NCBI RefSeq assembly: GCF_051401765.1
Contig: NW_027480532.1
Span: forward strand, 186,001 to 250,000
Origin: Calliopsis andreniformis
Lineage: Eukaryota; Arthropoda; Insecta; Hymenoptera; Andrenidae
Length of the DNA stretch: 64,000 bases
Direction of reading: 5' to 3'
Below the pieces are notes generated by a model. The model did not search any database and had not been told where the DNA came from. It was given only the letters and a program-made list of their open reading frames with translations. The translations under genes and the position numbers were made by a program. Below, piece by piece: positions 39,972 to 52,035 of the stretch (position 1 is its first letter; each line of letters starts with the position of its first letter).

Positions 39972-40543
39972 AATAGAATATCATCAATTCACAGTTTCCA
40001 ATACCCAATACTCAATCTGCAATCTTCAAATCTCTATTCACAAACATCAATACTCATCACTCAACCCTCAACACTCAGTCCGCAATCCTCAACCTTCAAC
40101 CCTCAATCCTCAATACTCAATCCTCAATCCTCAATCGTCAATACTCAATACTCAATCTTCAATCCTCAATCCTCAATCCTCAATCCTCAATCCTCAATCC
40201 TCAATCTTCAATCGTCAATACTCAATCTTCAATCCTCAATCCTCAATCCGCAACCCTCAATGCTCAATCCTCAATCCTCAATCCTCAAACCTCAATCTTC
40301 AATCCTCAATACTCAATCTGCAATCCTCAATCCTCAATCCTCAATCCTCAATCCTCAGTCGTCGATCCTCAGTCCCCAATCCTCAATCTTCAATCCTCAA
40401 TCCTCAATCCCCAATCCTCAATCCTCAATCCACAATCTTCAATCGTCAATACTCAATCTTCAATCCTCAATTCTCAATACTCAATAGAATATCCTGAATT
40501 CTCAGGATTCAATACTCAAACCTCAACACGCAACCCTGAATCC
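39972..40543 (+). repeat. B-A module 13 (GTTTCC subtype)
   Basis: Copy of module 11 at offset 6797 with spacing 511; A at 40483 with AGGATTCA starts truncated H2 copy 3. Confidence 0.87.
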
Positions 40544-41497
40544 TCAATCCTCAATCCACAATCCTCAATCTTCAATCCTCAATACTCAATCTTCAATCCT
40601 CCATCCTCAATCCTCAGACCTCAAACGTCAATCCGCAACCCTCAGCCCGCATCCTCATTCCTCAATCCTCAATCGTCTATCCTCAGTCCTCAATCCTCAA
40701 ACCTCAATCCTCAATGTTCAGTCCTCAATACCCTACCCTCAGTCTTCAATCCTCAATCCTCAATCCTCAATCTTCAATCCACAATCCTCAGTCCTCAAAC
40801 CTCAATTCTGAACTCTCAATCCTGAATCCTCAATCTTCAGCACTCAGTCCGCAACAATCAGTTGTCATTCCTCAATCCTCTGTAGAATATCCTCAATTCA
40901 CAGCTTTCAATACTCAATACTCAATCTGCAATCCTCCAACCTGTATCCACAAACATCAATTTTCACCACTCAACCCTCAGCTCTCATTCCTCAATGTTCA
41001 ATCCTCAATCCTCAACTCTCAATCTTCGATCCTCAATACTGAATCTTCAATCCTCAACTCTCAATCCTCAATCCTCAATCCTCAACCCTTATTCTTCAAT
41101 CCTCAGTACCCAATCCTCAATCTTCAATCCTCAATCCTCAATCCTCAATTCTCAATCCTCAATCCTCAATCCTCAATCCTCAGACCTCAAACATCAATAT
41201 TCAACCCTCAGTCCTCGTCCTCAATCCACAAACCTCAATCCTCAATCCTCAATCTTCAATCATCTATATTCAATCTTCAACCCTCAATCCTCAATCCTCA
41301 ATCCTCAATCCTCAATCTTCAATCCTCAATACTCAGTCTTCAATCCACAATCCTCAATACTCAATCCTCAATCTTCAATCCTCAATACCCAATCCTCAAT
41401 GCTCAATCCTCAAACTTCAATCCTCAGTTCGCAATCCTCAATCCTCAATCCTCTGACCTCAGGCATCAATATTCAAGCCTCAGTCCTCGTCCTCAAT
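40483..41497 (+). repeat. Higher-order repeat H2, copy 3 (truncated)
   Basis: Follows 33658-34672 at offset 6825 (A 33658 to 40483, C 34057 to 40882) and diverges just after a TCGTCC hexamer near 41490. About 5.8 kb of the unit is missing. The sequence then changes to material related to the 21.9 kb and 42.8 kb regions. Confidence 0.82.
40882..40990 (+). repeat. C block 7
   Basis: CCTCTGTAG core as in C block 6, with CAGCTCTCATTCC at the tail; H2 copy 3. Confidence 0.84.
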
Positions 41498-41701
41498 CCT
41501 CAATCTTCAATCCTCATTCCTCAATCCTCATTCTTCAATCCTCAATACCCAATCCTCATTCTTCAATCCTCAATCCTCAATCCTCAATTCCCAATCCTCA
41601 GTCCTCAGTCCTAAGTCCTCAAATCTCAATCCTCAACCCTCAGCCCTCATCCTCAATACTCAATCCTCAATCTTCAACCCTCAATCCTCAATCCTGAAGC
41701 A
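41498..41701 (+). repeat. Joining segment before the 8016-bp duplication
   Basis: Plain heptamer sequence joining truncated H2 to H3. It resembles 42840-43060 (same TCATTCC, TCATTCT and GAAGCAT units). No other feature seen. Confidence 0.65.
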
Positions 41702-41801
41702 TCAACCCTCAATCCTCAATCCTCAGTCCTCAAACCTCAATTCTGAATCCTCAATCTTCAGACCTCAGACCTCAACAATCAGATGTCAATCCTGAATCCT
41801 T

Positions 41802-41918
41802 AATAGAATATCATCAATTCACAGTTTCCAATACCCAATACTCAATCTGCAATCTTCAAATCTCTATTCACAAACATCAATTCTCGTCACTCAACCCTCA
41901 ACACTCAGTCCGCAATCC
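41802..41918 (+). repeat. B block without its A partner
   Basis: GTTTCC subtype with a TTCTCGTCACTC tail. No A follows at the usual distance (next A is 43959). The same orphan recurs at 49818, 8016 bases on. Confidence 0.86.
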
Positions 41919-42181
41919 GCAACCTTCAACCCTCAATCCTCAATACTCAATCCTCAATCCTCAATCGTCAATCCTCAATCCTCAATCGTCAATGCTCAAT
42001 ACTCAATCTTCACCCCTCAATCCTCAATCCTCAATCCTCAATCCTCAATCCTCAATCTTCCATCGTCAATACTCAATCTTCAATCCTCAATCCTCAATCC
42101 GCAACCCTCAATGCTCAATCCTCAATCCCCAATCCTCAAACCTCAATCTTCAATCCTCAATACTCAATCTGCAATCCTCAA

Positions 42182-43340
42182 TCCTCAATCCTCTGTCCTC
42201 AGTCCTCTAACCTCAACCCTCAACCCTCAGCCCTCATCCTCAATCCTCAATACTCAATCGTCAATCCTCAATCTTCAATCCTCAATACTCAATCTTCAAT
42301 AATCAATCCTCAATTCTCAATCCTCAATACTCAGTCCTCAATCCTCAACCTTCAATCATCAATACTCAGTCTTCAACCCTCAAACCTCAATCCTCAATCC
42401 TCAATCCTCATTCTTCAATCCTCAATACACAATCCGCAATCTTCAATCCTCAATCCTCAATCCTCAATCCTCAATCCTCAGATCTCAAACATCAATACTC
42501 AACCCTCAGTCCTCGTCCTCAATCCACAACAATCAATCCTCAATCCTCATTCTTCAATCATCAATATTCAATCTTCAGTCCTCAATCCTCAATCCTCAAT
42601 CCTCAATCCTCAATCCTCAATGTTCAATCCGCAATACCCAATCCTCAATCATCAATCCTCAATCCTCAATCCTCAATCCTCAATCCTCAATCCTCAATAC
42701 TCAATCCTCAACCCTCAGTCCTCAAACCTCAAACCTCAATCTTCAATCCTCAATGCTCAATCTTCAATCCTCCGTCCTCAACCCTCAACCTTCAAACATC
42801 AATCCTCAATCGTCAGGCTTCAATCCTCAATACTCAATCTTCAATCCTCAATCTTCAATCCTCATTCCTCAATCCTCATTCTTCAATCCTCAATACCCAA
42901 TCCTCATTCTTCAATCCTCAATCCTCAATCCTCAATTCCCAATCCTCAGTCCTCAGTCCTAAGTCCTCAAATCTCAATCCTCAACCCTCAGCCCTCATCC
43001 TCAATACTCAATCCTCAATCTTCAACCCTCAATCCTCAATCCTGAAGCATCAACCCTCAATCCTCAATCCTCCATCCTCAAACCTCAGTCCTCAATCCTC
43101 AATCGTCATTCGTCAATCGTCATTCTTCAATCATCAATACCCAATCCTCAATCTTCAATCTTCAACCCTCAATCCTCAACTCTCAATCCTCAACCCTCAA
43201 TCCTCAATCCTCAGACCTCAAACATCAATACTCAACCCCCAGTCCTCGTCCTCAATCCACAACCATCAATCCTCAATCCTCAATCTTCAACCATCGATGT
43301 TCAATCTTCAGTCCTCAATCCTCAATCCTCAATCCTCAAT
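42182..43340 (+). repeat. Internal 2024-bp-period duplication within H3, first member
   Basis: Matches 44206-45364 at offset 2024 (CTCTGT at 42191 and 44215; MFNLQSS-encoding start at 43297 and 45321). The whole pair is repeated in H3 copy 2 at 50198-51356 and 52222-53380, so it predates the 8016-bp duplication. Confidence 0.8.
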
Positions 43341-43958
43341 GTTCAATCCGCAATACCCAATCCTCGATTTCCAAGCCTCAATCCACAATCCACAATCCTC
43401 AATCCTCATTCTTCAATCCTCAACACCCAATCCTCAATGCTCAATCTGCAACCCTCAATACTCAGTCCTCAATCCTCAATCCTCATTCTTCAATCCTCAA
43501 TACCCAATCCTCAATCTTCAATCCTCAATCCACAATCCTCAATCCTCAATCCTCATTCTTCAATCCTCAACACCCAATCCTCAATCTTCAATCCTCAATT
43601 CTCAATTCGCAGACCTCAATCCTCAATCTTCAATCCTCAATACTCAATCTTCAATCCTCAATCCTCAATCCTCAATCCTCAATCCTCATTCTTCAATCCT
43701 CAACACCCAATCCACAATCTTCAATCGTCAATCCTCAATCCTCAATTCTCAATCCTCAATCCTCAATCCTCAGACCTCAAACATCAATACTCAACCTCAG
43801 TCCTCGTCCTCAATCCACAACACTCAATCCTCGATCCTCAATCTTCAATCATCAATATTCAATCTTCAATCCTCAATCCTCAATCCTCAATACTCAATCC
43901 TCAATCCTCAATACTCAATCCTCAATACTCAACCATCAACCCTCAGTTCTCAATACTC

Positions 43959-44019
43959 AATAGAATATCCTGAATTCTCAGTATTCAATACTCAAACCTC
44001 AACACTCAACCCTCAATCC
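43959..44019 (+). repeat. Lone A block (AGTATTCA form), H3 copy 1, first
   Basis: Preceded upstream by an unusual pair of six-base units, TCAACC at 43791 and TCGTCC at 43804. Confidence 0.84.
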
Positions 44020-44205
44020 TCAATCCTCAATCCTCAATCCTCAATCGTCAATTCTCAATACTCAATCTTCAATCCTCCATTCTCAATCCTCAATCCTCAA
44101 TCCTCAATCCTCAATCCTCAATCCTCAATCCTCAATCATCATTCTTCAATCCTCAATACCCAATCCTCAATCTTCAATCCTCAATCCTCAATCCTCAATT
44201 CTCAA

Positions 44206-45364
44206 TCCTCAATCCTCTGTCCTCAGTCCTCTAACCTCAACCCTCAACCCTCAGCCCTCATCCTCAATCCTCAATACTCAATCGTCAATCCTCAATCTTC
44301 AATCCTCAATACTCAATCTTCAATAATCAATCCTCAATTCTCAATCCTCAATACTCAGTCCTCAATCCTCAACCTTCAATCATCAATACTCAGTCTTCAA
44401 TCCTCAATCCTCAATCCTCAATCCTCAATCCTCATTCTTCAATCCTCAATACACAATCCGCAATCTTCAATCCTCAATCCTCAATCCTCAATCCTCAATC
44501 CTCAGATCTCAAACATCAATACTCAACCCTCAGTCCTCGTCCTCAATCCACAACAATCAACCCTCATTCCTCATTCTTCAATCATCAATATTCAATCTTC
44601 AGTCCTCAATCCTCAATCCTCAATCCTCAATCCTCAATCCTCAATGTTCAATCCGCAATACCCAATCCTCAATCATCAATCCTCAATCCTCAATCCTCAA
44701 TCCTCAATCCTCAATCCTCAATACTCAATCCTCAATCCTCAGTCCTCAAACATCAAACCTCAATCTTCAATCCTCAATGCTCAATCTTCAATCCTCCGTC
44801 CTCAACCCTCAACCTTCAAACATCAATCCTCAATCGTCAGGCTTCAATCCTCAATACTCAATCTTCAATCCTCAATCTTCAATCCTCATTCCTCAATCCT
44901 CATTCTTCAATCCTCAATACCCAATCCTCATTCTTCAATCCTCAATCCTCAATCCTCAATTCCCAATCCTCAGTCCTCAGTCCTAAGTCCTCAAATCTCA
45001 ATCCTCAACCCTCAGCCCTCATCCTCAATACTCAATCCTCAATCTTCAACCCTCAATCCTCAATCCTGAAGCATCAACCCTCAATCCTCAATCCTCCATC
45101 CTCAAACCTCAGTCCTCAATCCTCAATCGTCATTCGTCAATCCTCATTCTTCAATCATCAGTACCCAATCCTCAATCTTCAATCTTCAACCCTCAATCCT
45201 CAACTCTCAATCCTCAACCCTCAATCCTCAATCCTCAGACCTCAAACATCAATACTCAACCCTCAGTCCTCGTCCTCAATCCACAACCATCAATCCTCAA
45301 TCCTCAATCTTCAATCATCGATGTTCAATCTTCAGTCCTCAATCCTCAATCCTCAATCCTCAAT
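44206..45364 (+). repeat. Internal 2024-bp-period duplication within H3, second member
   Basis: Downstream partner of 42182-43340. Differs by small substitutions, for example CCTCATTCC for CCTCAATCC near 44562. Confidence 0.8.
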
Positions 45365-45948
45365 CCTCAATCCTCAATTTTCTATCCGCAATACCCAATC
45401 CTCAATCTTCAATCCTCAATCCACAATCCTCAATCCTCAATCCTCATTCTTCAATCCTCAACACCCAATCCTCAATCTTCAGTCCTCAATCCTCAATTCT
45501 CAGACCTCAACCCTCAATCTTCAATCCTCAATACTCAATCGGCAACCCTCAATCCTCAGTCCTCAATCCTCAATCCTCATTCTTCAATCCTCAATACCCA
45601 ATCCTCAATCTTCAATCCTCAATTCACAATCCTCAATCCTCAATCCTCATTCTTCAATCCTCAACACCCAATCCTCAATATGCAATCCTCAATTCTCAAT
45701 TCTCAGACCTCAATCCACAATCTTCAATCCTCAATACTCAATCCTCAATCCTCAATCCTCAGACCTCAAACATCAATACTCAACCCTCAGTCCTCGTCCT
45801 CAATCCACAACACTCAATCCTCGATCCTCAATCTTCAATCATCAATATTCAATCTTCAATCCTCAATCCTCAATCCTCAATACTCAATCCTCAATCCTCA
45901 ATACTCAATCCTCAATACTCAACCATCAACCCTCAGTTCTCAATACTC

Positions 45949-46009
45949 AATAGAATATCCTGAATTCTCAGTATTCAATACTCAAACCTAAACACTCAAC
46001 CCTCAATCC
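45949..46009 (+). repeat. Lone A block (AGTATTCA form), H3 copy 1, second
   Basis: Followed by CCTAAACACTC as at 26519, consistent with the shared 25.6-26.8 kb segment. Confidence 0.84.
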
Positions 46010-46530
46010 TCAATCCTCCATCCTCAATCGTCAGGCTTCAATCCTGAATACCCAATCCTCAGTCTTCAATCTTCAATCCTCAGTCCTCAATTCTCAATCC
46101 TCAATCCTCAGTCCTCAGACCTCAAACCTCAATCCGCAACCCTCAGCCCTCATCCTCATTCCTCAATCCTCAATCGTCAATCCTCAATCCTCAATCCCCA
46201 ACCCTCAATCCTCAATGTTCAATCCTCAATACCGAACACTCAGTCTTCCATCCTCAATCCTCAATCCTCAATCTTCAATCCTCAATACTCAATCTTCAAT
46301 CCTCCGTCCTCAATCCTCAACCCTCAATCCTCAACCCTCAATCGTCAGGCTTCAATCCTCAATACTCAATCTTCAATCCTCAATCCTGAATCCTCATTCC
46401 TCAATCCACATTCTACAATCCTGAATACCCAATCCTCAATCTTCAATCCTCAATCCTCAATCCTCAACCCTCAATCCTCAATGTTCAATCCTCAATACCC
46501 TACCCTCAGTCTTCAATCCTCAATCCTCAA

Positions 46531-48220
46531 TCCTCAATCTTCAATCCCCAATAATCAATCTTCAATCCTCAATCCTCAATCCTCAATCCTGAACCCTGAA
46601 TTCTCAATCCGCAAACTCCAATCCTCTATACTCAGTCTTCAATCCTCAATCCTCAATCCTCAAACCTCATTCTACAATCCTCAATACCCAATCCTCAATC
46701 TTCAATCCTCAATCCTCAATCCTCAATACTCAATCCTCAATCCTCAGTCCTCAGTCCTCAAACCTCAATCCTCAACCCTCAGCCCTCATCCTCAATCCTC
46801 AGTCCTAAATTCTCAATCCTCAAACCTCAAACCTCAATCCTCAACCGTAAGTCCTCGTCCTCAATCCTCAACCCTCAATTCTCAATCCTCAGTCCTCAAT
46901 CTTCAATCCTCAATACTCAATATTCAATCCTCAATCCTCAATCCTCAGTCCTCAATCCTCAATCTTAAATCCTCAATCCTCAGTCCTCAATCCTCAATCC
47001 TCATTCTTCAATACTCAATACCCAATCCTCAGTCGTCAATCATCAATCCTCAATCCTCAAATCTCAATCCCCTATCCTCAGTACTCAGTCCTCAAACCTC
47101 AATCCTCAACCCTCAGCTCTCATCCTCAATTCTCATTCCTCAATCCTCAATCCTCAATCTTCAATCCTCAATACTCAATCTTCAATAATCAATCCTCAAT
47201 TCTCAATCCTCAATACTCTATCCTCAATCGTCAACCCTCAATACCCAATCCTAAATCTTCAATCCTCAATCCTCAATCCTCAATTCTCAATCCTCAATCC
47301 TCAATCCTCAGACCTCAAACATCAATACTCAACCCTCAGTCCTCGTCCTCAATCCACAACCATCAATCCTCAATCCTCAATCTTCAATCATCGATATTCA
47401 ATCTTCAGTCCTCAATCCTCAATCCTCAATCCTCAATCCTCAATCCTCAATGTTCAATCCGCAATACCCAATTCTCGATCTTCAATCCTCAACCCACAAT
47501 CCTCAATCCTCAATCCTCATTCTTCAATCCTCAACACCCAATCCTCAATACTCAATCTGCAACACTCAATACTCAGTCCTCAATCCTCAATCCTCATTCT
47601 TCAATCCTCAATACCCAATCCTCAATCTTCAATCCTCAATCCACAATCCTCAATCCTCAATCCTCATTCTTCAATCCTCAACACCCAATCCTCAATCTTC
47701 AATCCTCAATTCTCAATTCGCAGACCTCAATCCTCAATCTTCAATCCTCAATACTCAATCTTCAATCCTCAATCCTCAATCCTCAATACTCAATCCTCAA
47801 TCCTCAATACTCAATCCCCAATACTCAACCATCAACCCTCAGTTCTCAATACTCAATAGAATATCCTGAATTCTCAGTATTCAATACTCAAACCTCAACA
47901 CTCAACCCTCAATCCTCAATCCTCAATCCTCAATCTTCAATCGTCAATTCTCAATACTCAATCTTCAATCCTCCATTCTCAATCCTCAATCCTCAATCCT
48001 CAATCCTCAATCCTCAATCCTCCATTGTCAATCGTCAGGCTTCAATCCTGAATACCCAATCCTCAGTCTTCAATCTTCAATCCTCAGTCCTCAATTCTCA
48101 ATCCTCAATCCTCAGTCCTCAGACCTCAAACCTCAATCCGCAACCCTCAGCCCTCATCCTCATTCCTCAATCCTCAATCGTCAATCCTCAATCCTCAATC
48201 CTCAACCCTCAATCCTCAAT
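46531..48220 (+). repeat. Segment shared with H2 (31.0-32.7 kb and 37.8-39.5 kb)
   Basis: Matches 37817-39506 at offset 8714 (CCCCAATAA at 37832 and 46546; A 39141 and 47855), and therefore also 31020-32709 at a further 6797. It links the H2 and H3 families: about 1.7 kb of H2 is embedded in each H3 copy. Confidence 0.8.
47855..47915 (+). repeat. Lone A block (AGTATTCA form), H3 copy 1, third
   Basis: Belongs to the H2-derived segment; matches 39141 at offset 8714. Confidence 0.84.
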
Positions 48221-48671
48221 ACTCAATCCTCAATCCTCAGTCCTCAAACCTCAAACCTCAATCTTCAATCCTCAATACTCAATCTTCAATCCTCCGTCCT
48301 CAATCCTCAACCCTCAATCCTCAATCCTCAATCGTCAGGCTTCTATCCTCAATACTCAATCTTCAATCCTCAATCCTCAATCCTCATTCCTCAATCCTCA
48401 TTCTTCAATCCTCAATACCCAATCCTCATTCTCCAATCCTCAATCCTCAATCCTCAATTCTCAATCCTCAATCCTCAGTCCTAAGTCCTCAAATCTCAAT
48501 CCTCAACCCTCAGCCCTCATCCTCAATCCTCAATCCTCAATCTTCAACCCTCAATCCTCAACCCTGAAGCATCAACCCTCAATCCTCAATCCTCAGTCCT
48601 CAAACCTCAATTCTGAATCCTCAATCTTCAGACCTCAGACCTCAACAATCAGATGTCAATCGTGAATCCTT

Positions 48672-49082
48672 AATAGAATATCATCAATTCACTGTTTTCA
48701 ATACCCAATACTCAATCTGCAATCTTCAAATCTCTATTCACAAACATCAATTCTCATCACTCAACCCTCAACACTCAGTCCGCAATCCTCAACCTTCAAC
48801 CCTCAATCCTCAATACTGAATCCTCAATCCTCAATCGTCAATACTCAATACTCAATCTGCAATCCTCAATCCTCAATCTTCAATCCTCAATCCTCAATCG
48901 TCGATCCTCAATCCCGAATCCTCAACCTTCAATCCTCAATCCTCAATCCCCAATCCTCAATCCTCAACCCTCAATCTTCAGTCCTCAATAATCAATCTTC
49001 AATCCTCAATTCTCAATACCCAATAGAATATCCTGAATTCTCAGAATTCAATACTCAAACCTCAACACGCAACCCTGAATCC
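48672..49082 (+). repeat. B-A module 14 (CACTGTTTTC subtype, 350-bp spacing)
   Basis: 161 bases (23 heptamers) shorter than the 511-bp modules of the same subtype at 23102 and 60603. A at 49022 is preceded by AATACCC and has the perfect inverted repeat. Confidence 0.87.
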
Positions 49083-49625
49083 TCAATCCTCAGTCCTCAA
49101 TCCTCAATCTTCAATCCTCAATACTCAATCTTCAATCCTCCATCCTCAATCCTCAGTCCTCAATCCTCAATCCTCAATCGTCAGGCTTCAATCCTCAATA
49201 CTCAATCTTCAATCCTCAATCCTCAATCGTCATTCGTCAATCCTCATTCTTCAATCCTCAATACCCAATCCTCAATCTTCAATCTTCAACCCTCAATCCT
49301 CAACTCTCAACCCTCAACCCTCAATCCTCAGACCTCAAACCTCAACCCTCAACTCTCAGCCCTCATCCTCAATCCTCAATCCTCAGTCTTGAATCCTCAA
49401 TCCTCAATCCTCAATTCTCAATCCTAAATCCTCAATCCTCAGACCTCAAATATCAATACTCAACCCTCAGTCCTCGTCCTCAGTCCACAACCATCAATCC
49501 TCAATCCTCAATCTTCAATCATCGATATTCAATCTTCAGTCCTCAATCCTCAATCCTCAATCCTCAATCCTCAATCTTCAATGTTCAATCCGCAATACCC
49601 AATCCTCAATCTTCAATCCTCAATC

Positions 49626-49717
49626 CTCAATCCTCAATGTTCAATCCGCAATACCCAATCCTCAATCCTCAATCCTCAATCCTCAATGTTCAATCCGCAA
49701 TACCCAATCCTCAATCT
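49626..49717 (+). repeat. Junction between the two 8016-bp copies
   Basis: About 92 bases separate the copies. The ATGTTCAATCCGCAATACCC motif occurs at 49581, 49637 and 49686 (spacings 56 and 49, both multiples of 7), one before and two inside the junction. This local triplication may mark where copies were joined. Confidence 0.7.
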
Positions 49718-49817
49718 TCAACCCTCAATCCTCAATCCTCAGTCCTCAAACCTCAATTCTGAATCCTCAATCTTCAGACCTCAGACCTCAACAATCAGAT
49801 GTCAATCCTGAATCCTT

Positions 49818-49934
49818 AATAGAATATCATCAATTCACAGTTTCCAATACCCAATACTCAATCTGCAATCTTCAAATCTCTATTCACAAACATCAATTCT
49901 CGTCACTCAACCCTCAACACTCAGTCCGCAATCC
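49818..49934 (+). repeat. B block without its A partner (H3 copy 2)
   Basis: Exact counterpart of the orphan B at 41802. Confidence 0.86.
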
Positions 49935-51974
49935 TCAACCTTCAACCCTCAATCCTCAATACTCAATCCTCAATCCTCAATCGTCAATCCTCAATCCTCA
50001 ATCGTCAATGCTCAATACTCAATCTTCACCCCTCAATCCTCAATCCTCAATCCTCAATCCTCAATCCTCAATCTTCCATCGTCAATACTCAATCTTCAAT
50101 CCTCAATCCTCAATCCGCAACCCTCAATGCTCAATCCTCAATCCCCAATCCTCAAACCTCAATCTTCAATCCTCAATACTCAATCTGCAATCCTCAATCC
50201 TCAATCCTCTGTCCTCAGTCCTCTAACCTCAACCCTCAACCCTCAGCCCTCATCCTCAATCCTCAATACTCAATCGTCAATCCTCAATCTTCAATCCTCA
50301 ATACTCAATCTTCAATAATCAATCCTCAATTCTCAATCCTCAATACTCAGTCCTCAATCCTCAACCTTCAATCATCAATACTCAGTCTTCAACCCTCAAA
50401 CCTCAATCCTCAATCCTCAATCCTCATTCTTCAATCCTCAATACACAATCCGCAATCTTCAATCCTCAATCCTCAATCCTCAATCCTCAATCCTCAGATC
50501 TCAAACATCAATACTCAACCCTCAGTCCTCGTCCTCAATCCACAACAATCAATCCTCAATCCTCATTCTTCAATCATCAATATTCAATCTTCAGTCCTCA
50601 ATCCTCAATCCTCAATCCTCAATCCTCAATCCTCAATGTTCAATCCGCAATACCCAATCCTCAATCATCAATCCTCAATCCTCAATCCTCAATCCTCAAT
50701 CCTCAATCCTCAATACTCAATCCTCAACCCTCAGTCCTCAAACCTCAAACCTCAATCTTCAATCCTCAATGCTCAATCTTCAATCCTCCGTCCTCAACCC
50801 TCAACCTTCAAACATCAATCCTCAATCGTCAGGCTTCAATCCTCAATACTCAATCTTCAATCCTCAATCTTCAATCCTCATTCCTCAATCCTCATTCTTC
50901 AATCCTCAATACCCAATCCTCATTCTTCAATCCTCAATCCTCAATCCTCAATTCCCAATCCTCAGTCCTCAGTCCTAAGTCCTCAAATCTCAATCCTCAA
51001 CCCTCAGCCCTCATCCTCAATACTCAATCCTCAATCTTCAACCCTCAATCCTCAATCCTGAAGCATCAACCCTCAATCCTCAATCCTCCATCCTCAAACC
51101 TCAGTCCTCAATCCTCAATCGTCATTCGTCAATCGTCATTCTTCAATCATCAATACCCAATCCTCAATCTTCAATCTTCAACCCTCAATCCTCAACTCTC
51201 AATCCTCAACCCTCAATCCTCAATCCTCAGACCTCAAACATCAATACTCAACCCCCAGTCCTCGTCCTCAATCCACAACCATCAATCCTCAATCCTCAAT
51301 CTTCAACCATCGATGTTCAATCTTCAGTCCTCAATCCTCAATCCTCAATCCTCAATGTTCAATCCGCAATACCCAATCCTCGATTTCCAAGCCTCAATCC
51401 ACAATCCACAATCCTCAATCCTCATTCTTCAATCCTCAACACCCAATCCTCAATGCTCAATCTGCAACCCTCAATACTCAGTCCTCAATCCTCAATCCTC
51501 ATTCTTCAATCCTCAATACCCAATCCTCAATCTTCAATCCTCAATCCACAATCCTCAATCCTCAATCCTCATTCTTCAATCCTCAACACCCAATCCTCAA
51601 TCTTCAATCCTCAATTCTCAATTCGCAGACCTCAATCCTCAATCTTCAATCCTCAATACTCAATCTTCAATCCTCAATCCTCAATCCTCAATCCTCAATC
51701 CTCATTCTTCAATCCTCAACACCCAATCCACAATCTTCAATCGTCAATCCTCAATCCTCAATTCTCAATCCTCAATCCTCAATCCTCAGACCTCAAACAT
51801 CAATACTCAACCTCAGTCCTCGTCCTCAATCCACAACACTCAATCCTCGATCCTCAATCTTCAATCATCAATATTCAATCTTCAATCCTCAATCCTCAAT
51901 CCTCAATACTCAATCCTCAATCCTCAATACTCAATCCTCAATACTCAACCATCAACCCTCAGTTCTCAATACTC

Positions 51975-52035
51975 AATAGAATATCCTGAATTCTCAGTAT
52001 TCAATACTCAAACCTCAACACTCAACCCTCAATCC
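51975..52035 (+). repeat. Lone A block (AGTATTCA form), H3 copy 2, first
   Basis: Counterpart of 43959 at offset 8016; the TCAACC hexamer is at 51807. Confidence 0.84.

Larger units (their letters stand above)
33658..40482 (+). repeat. Higher-order repeat H2, copy 2 (6825 bp)
   Basis: Bounded by A blocks at 33658 and 40483. Carries the same ordered landmarks as copy 1: C, B', B-A, lone A, B-A. It has 174 extra bases near 34240-34430, and lacks about 111 bases near 36850 that copy 1 has near 29940-30040. Each of these two indels contains one TCGTCC hexamer, so neither length is a multiple of 7. Confidence 0.85.
41702..49625 (+). repeat. Higher-order repeat H3, copy 1 (period 8016 bp)
   Basis: Every landmark recurs exactly 8016 bases later: B 41802 to 49818, A 43959 to 51975, A 45949 to 53965, A 47855 to 55871, B 48672 to 56688, A 49022 to 57038. 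I found only three substitution sites by eye: 41919 G against 49935 T, 46080 T against 54096 C, and 46896-46897 TC against 54912-54913 AG. From B to B I count 20 six-base units, giving 1128 heptamers plus 20 hexamers, which is 8016. Such identity over about 7.9 kb indicates a very recent duplication or an assembly artefact. Confidence 0.92.

Noticed and set aside
43297..45069. 590-codon open frame, conserved again at 51313-53085
   Set aside because: Conservation follows from the 8016-bp DNA duplication, not from coding selection; non-coding neighbours are equally conserved.
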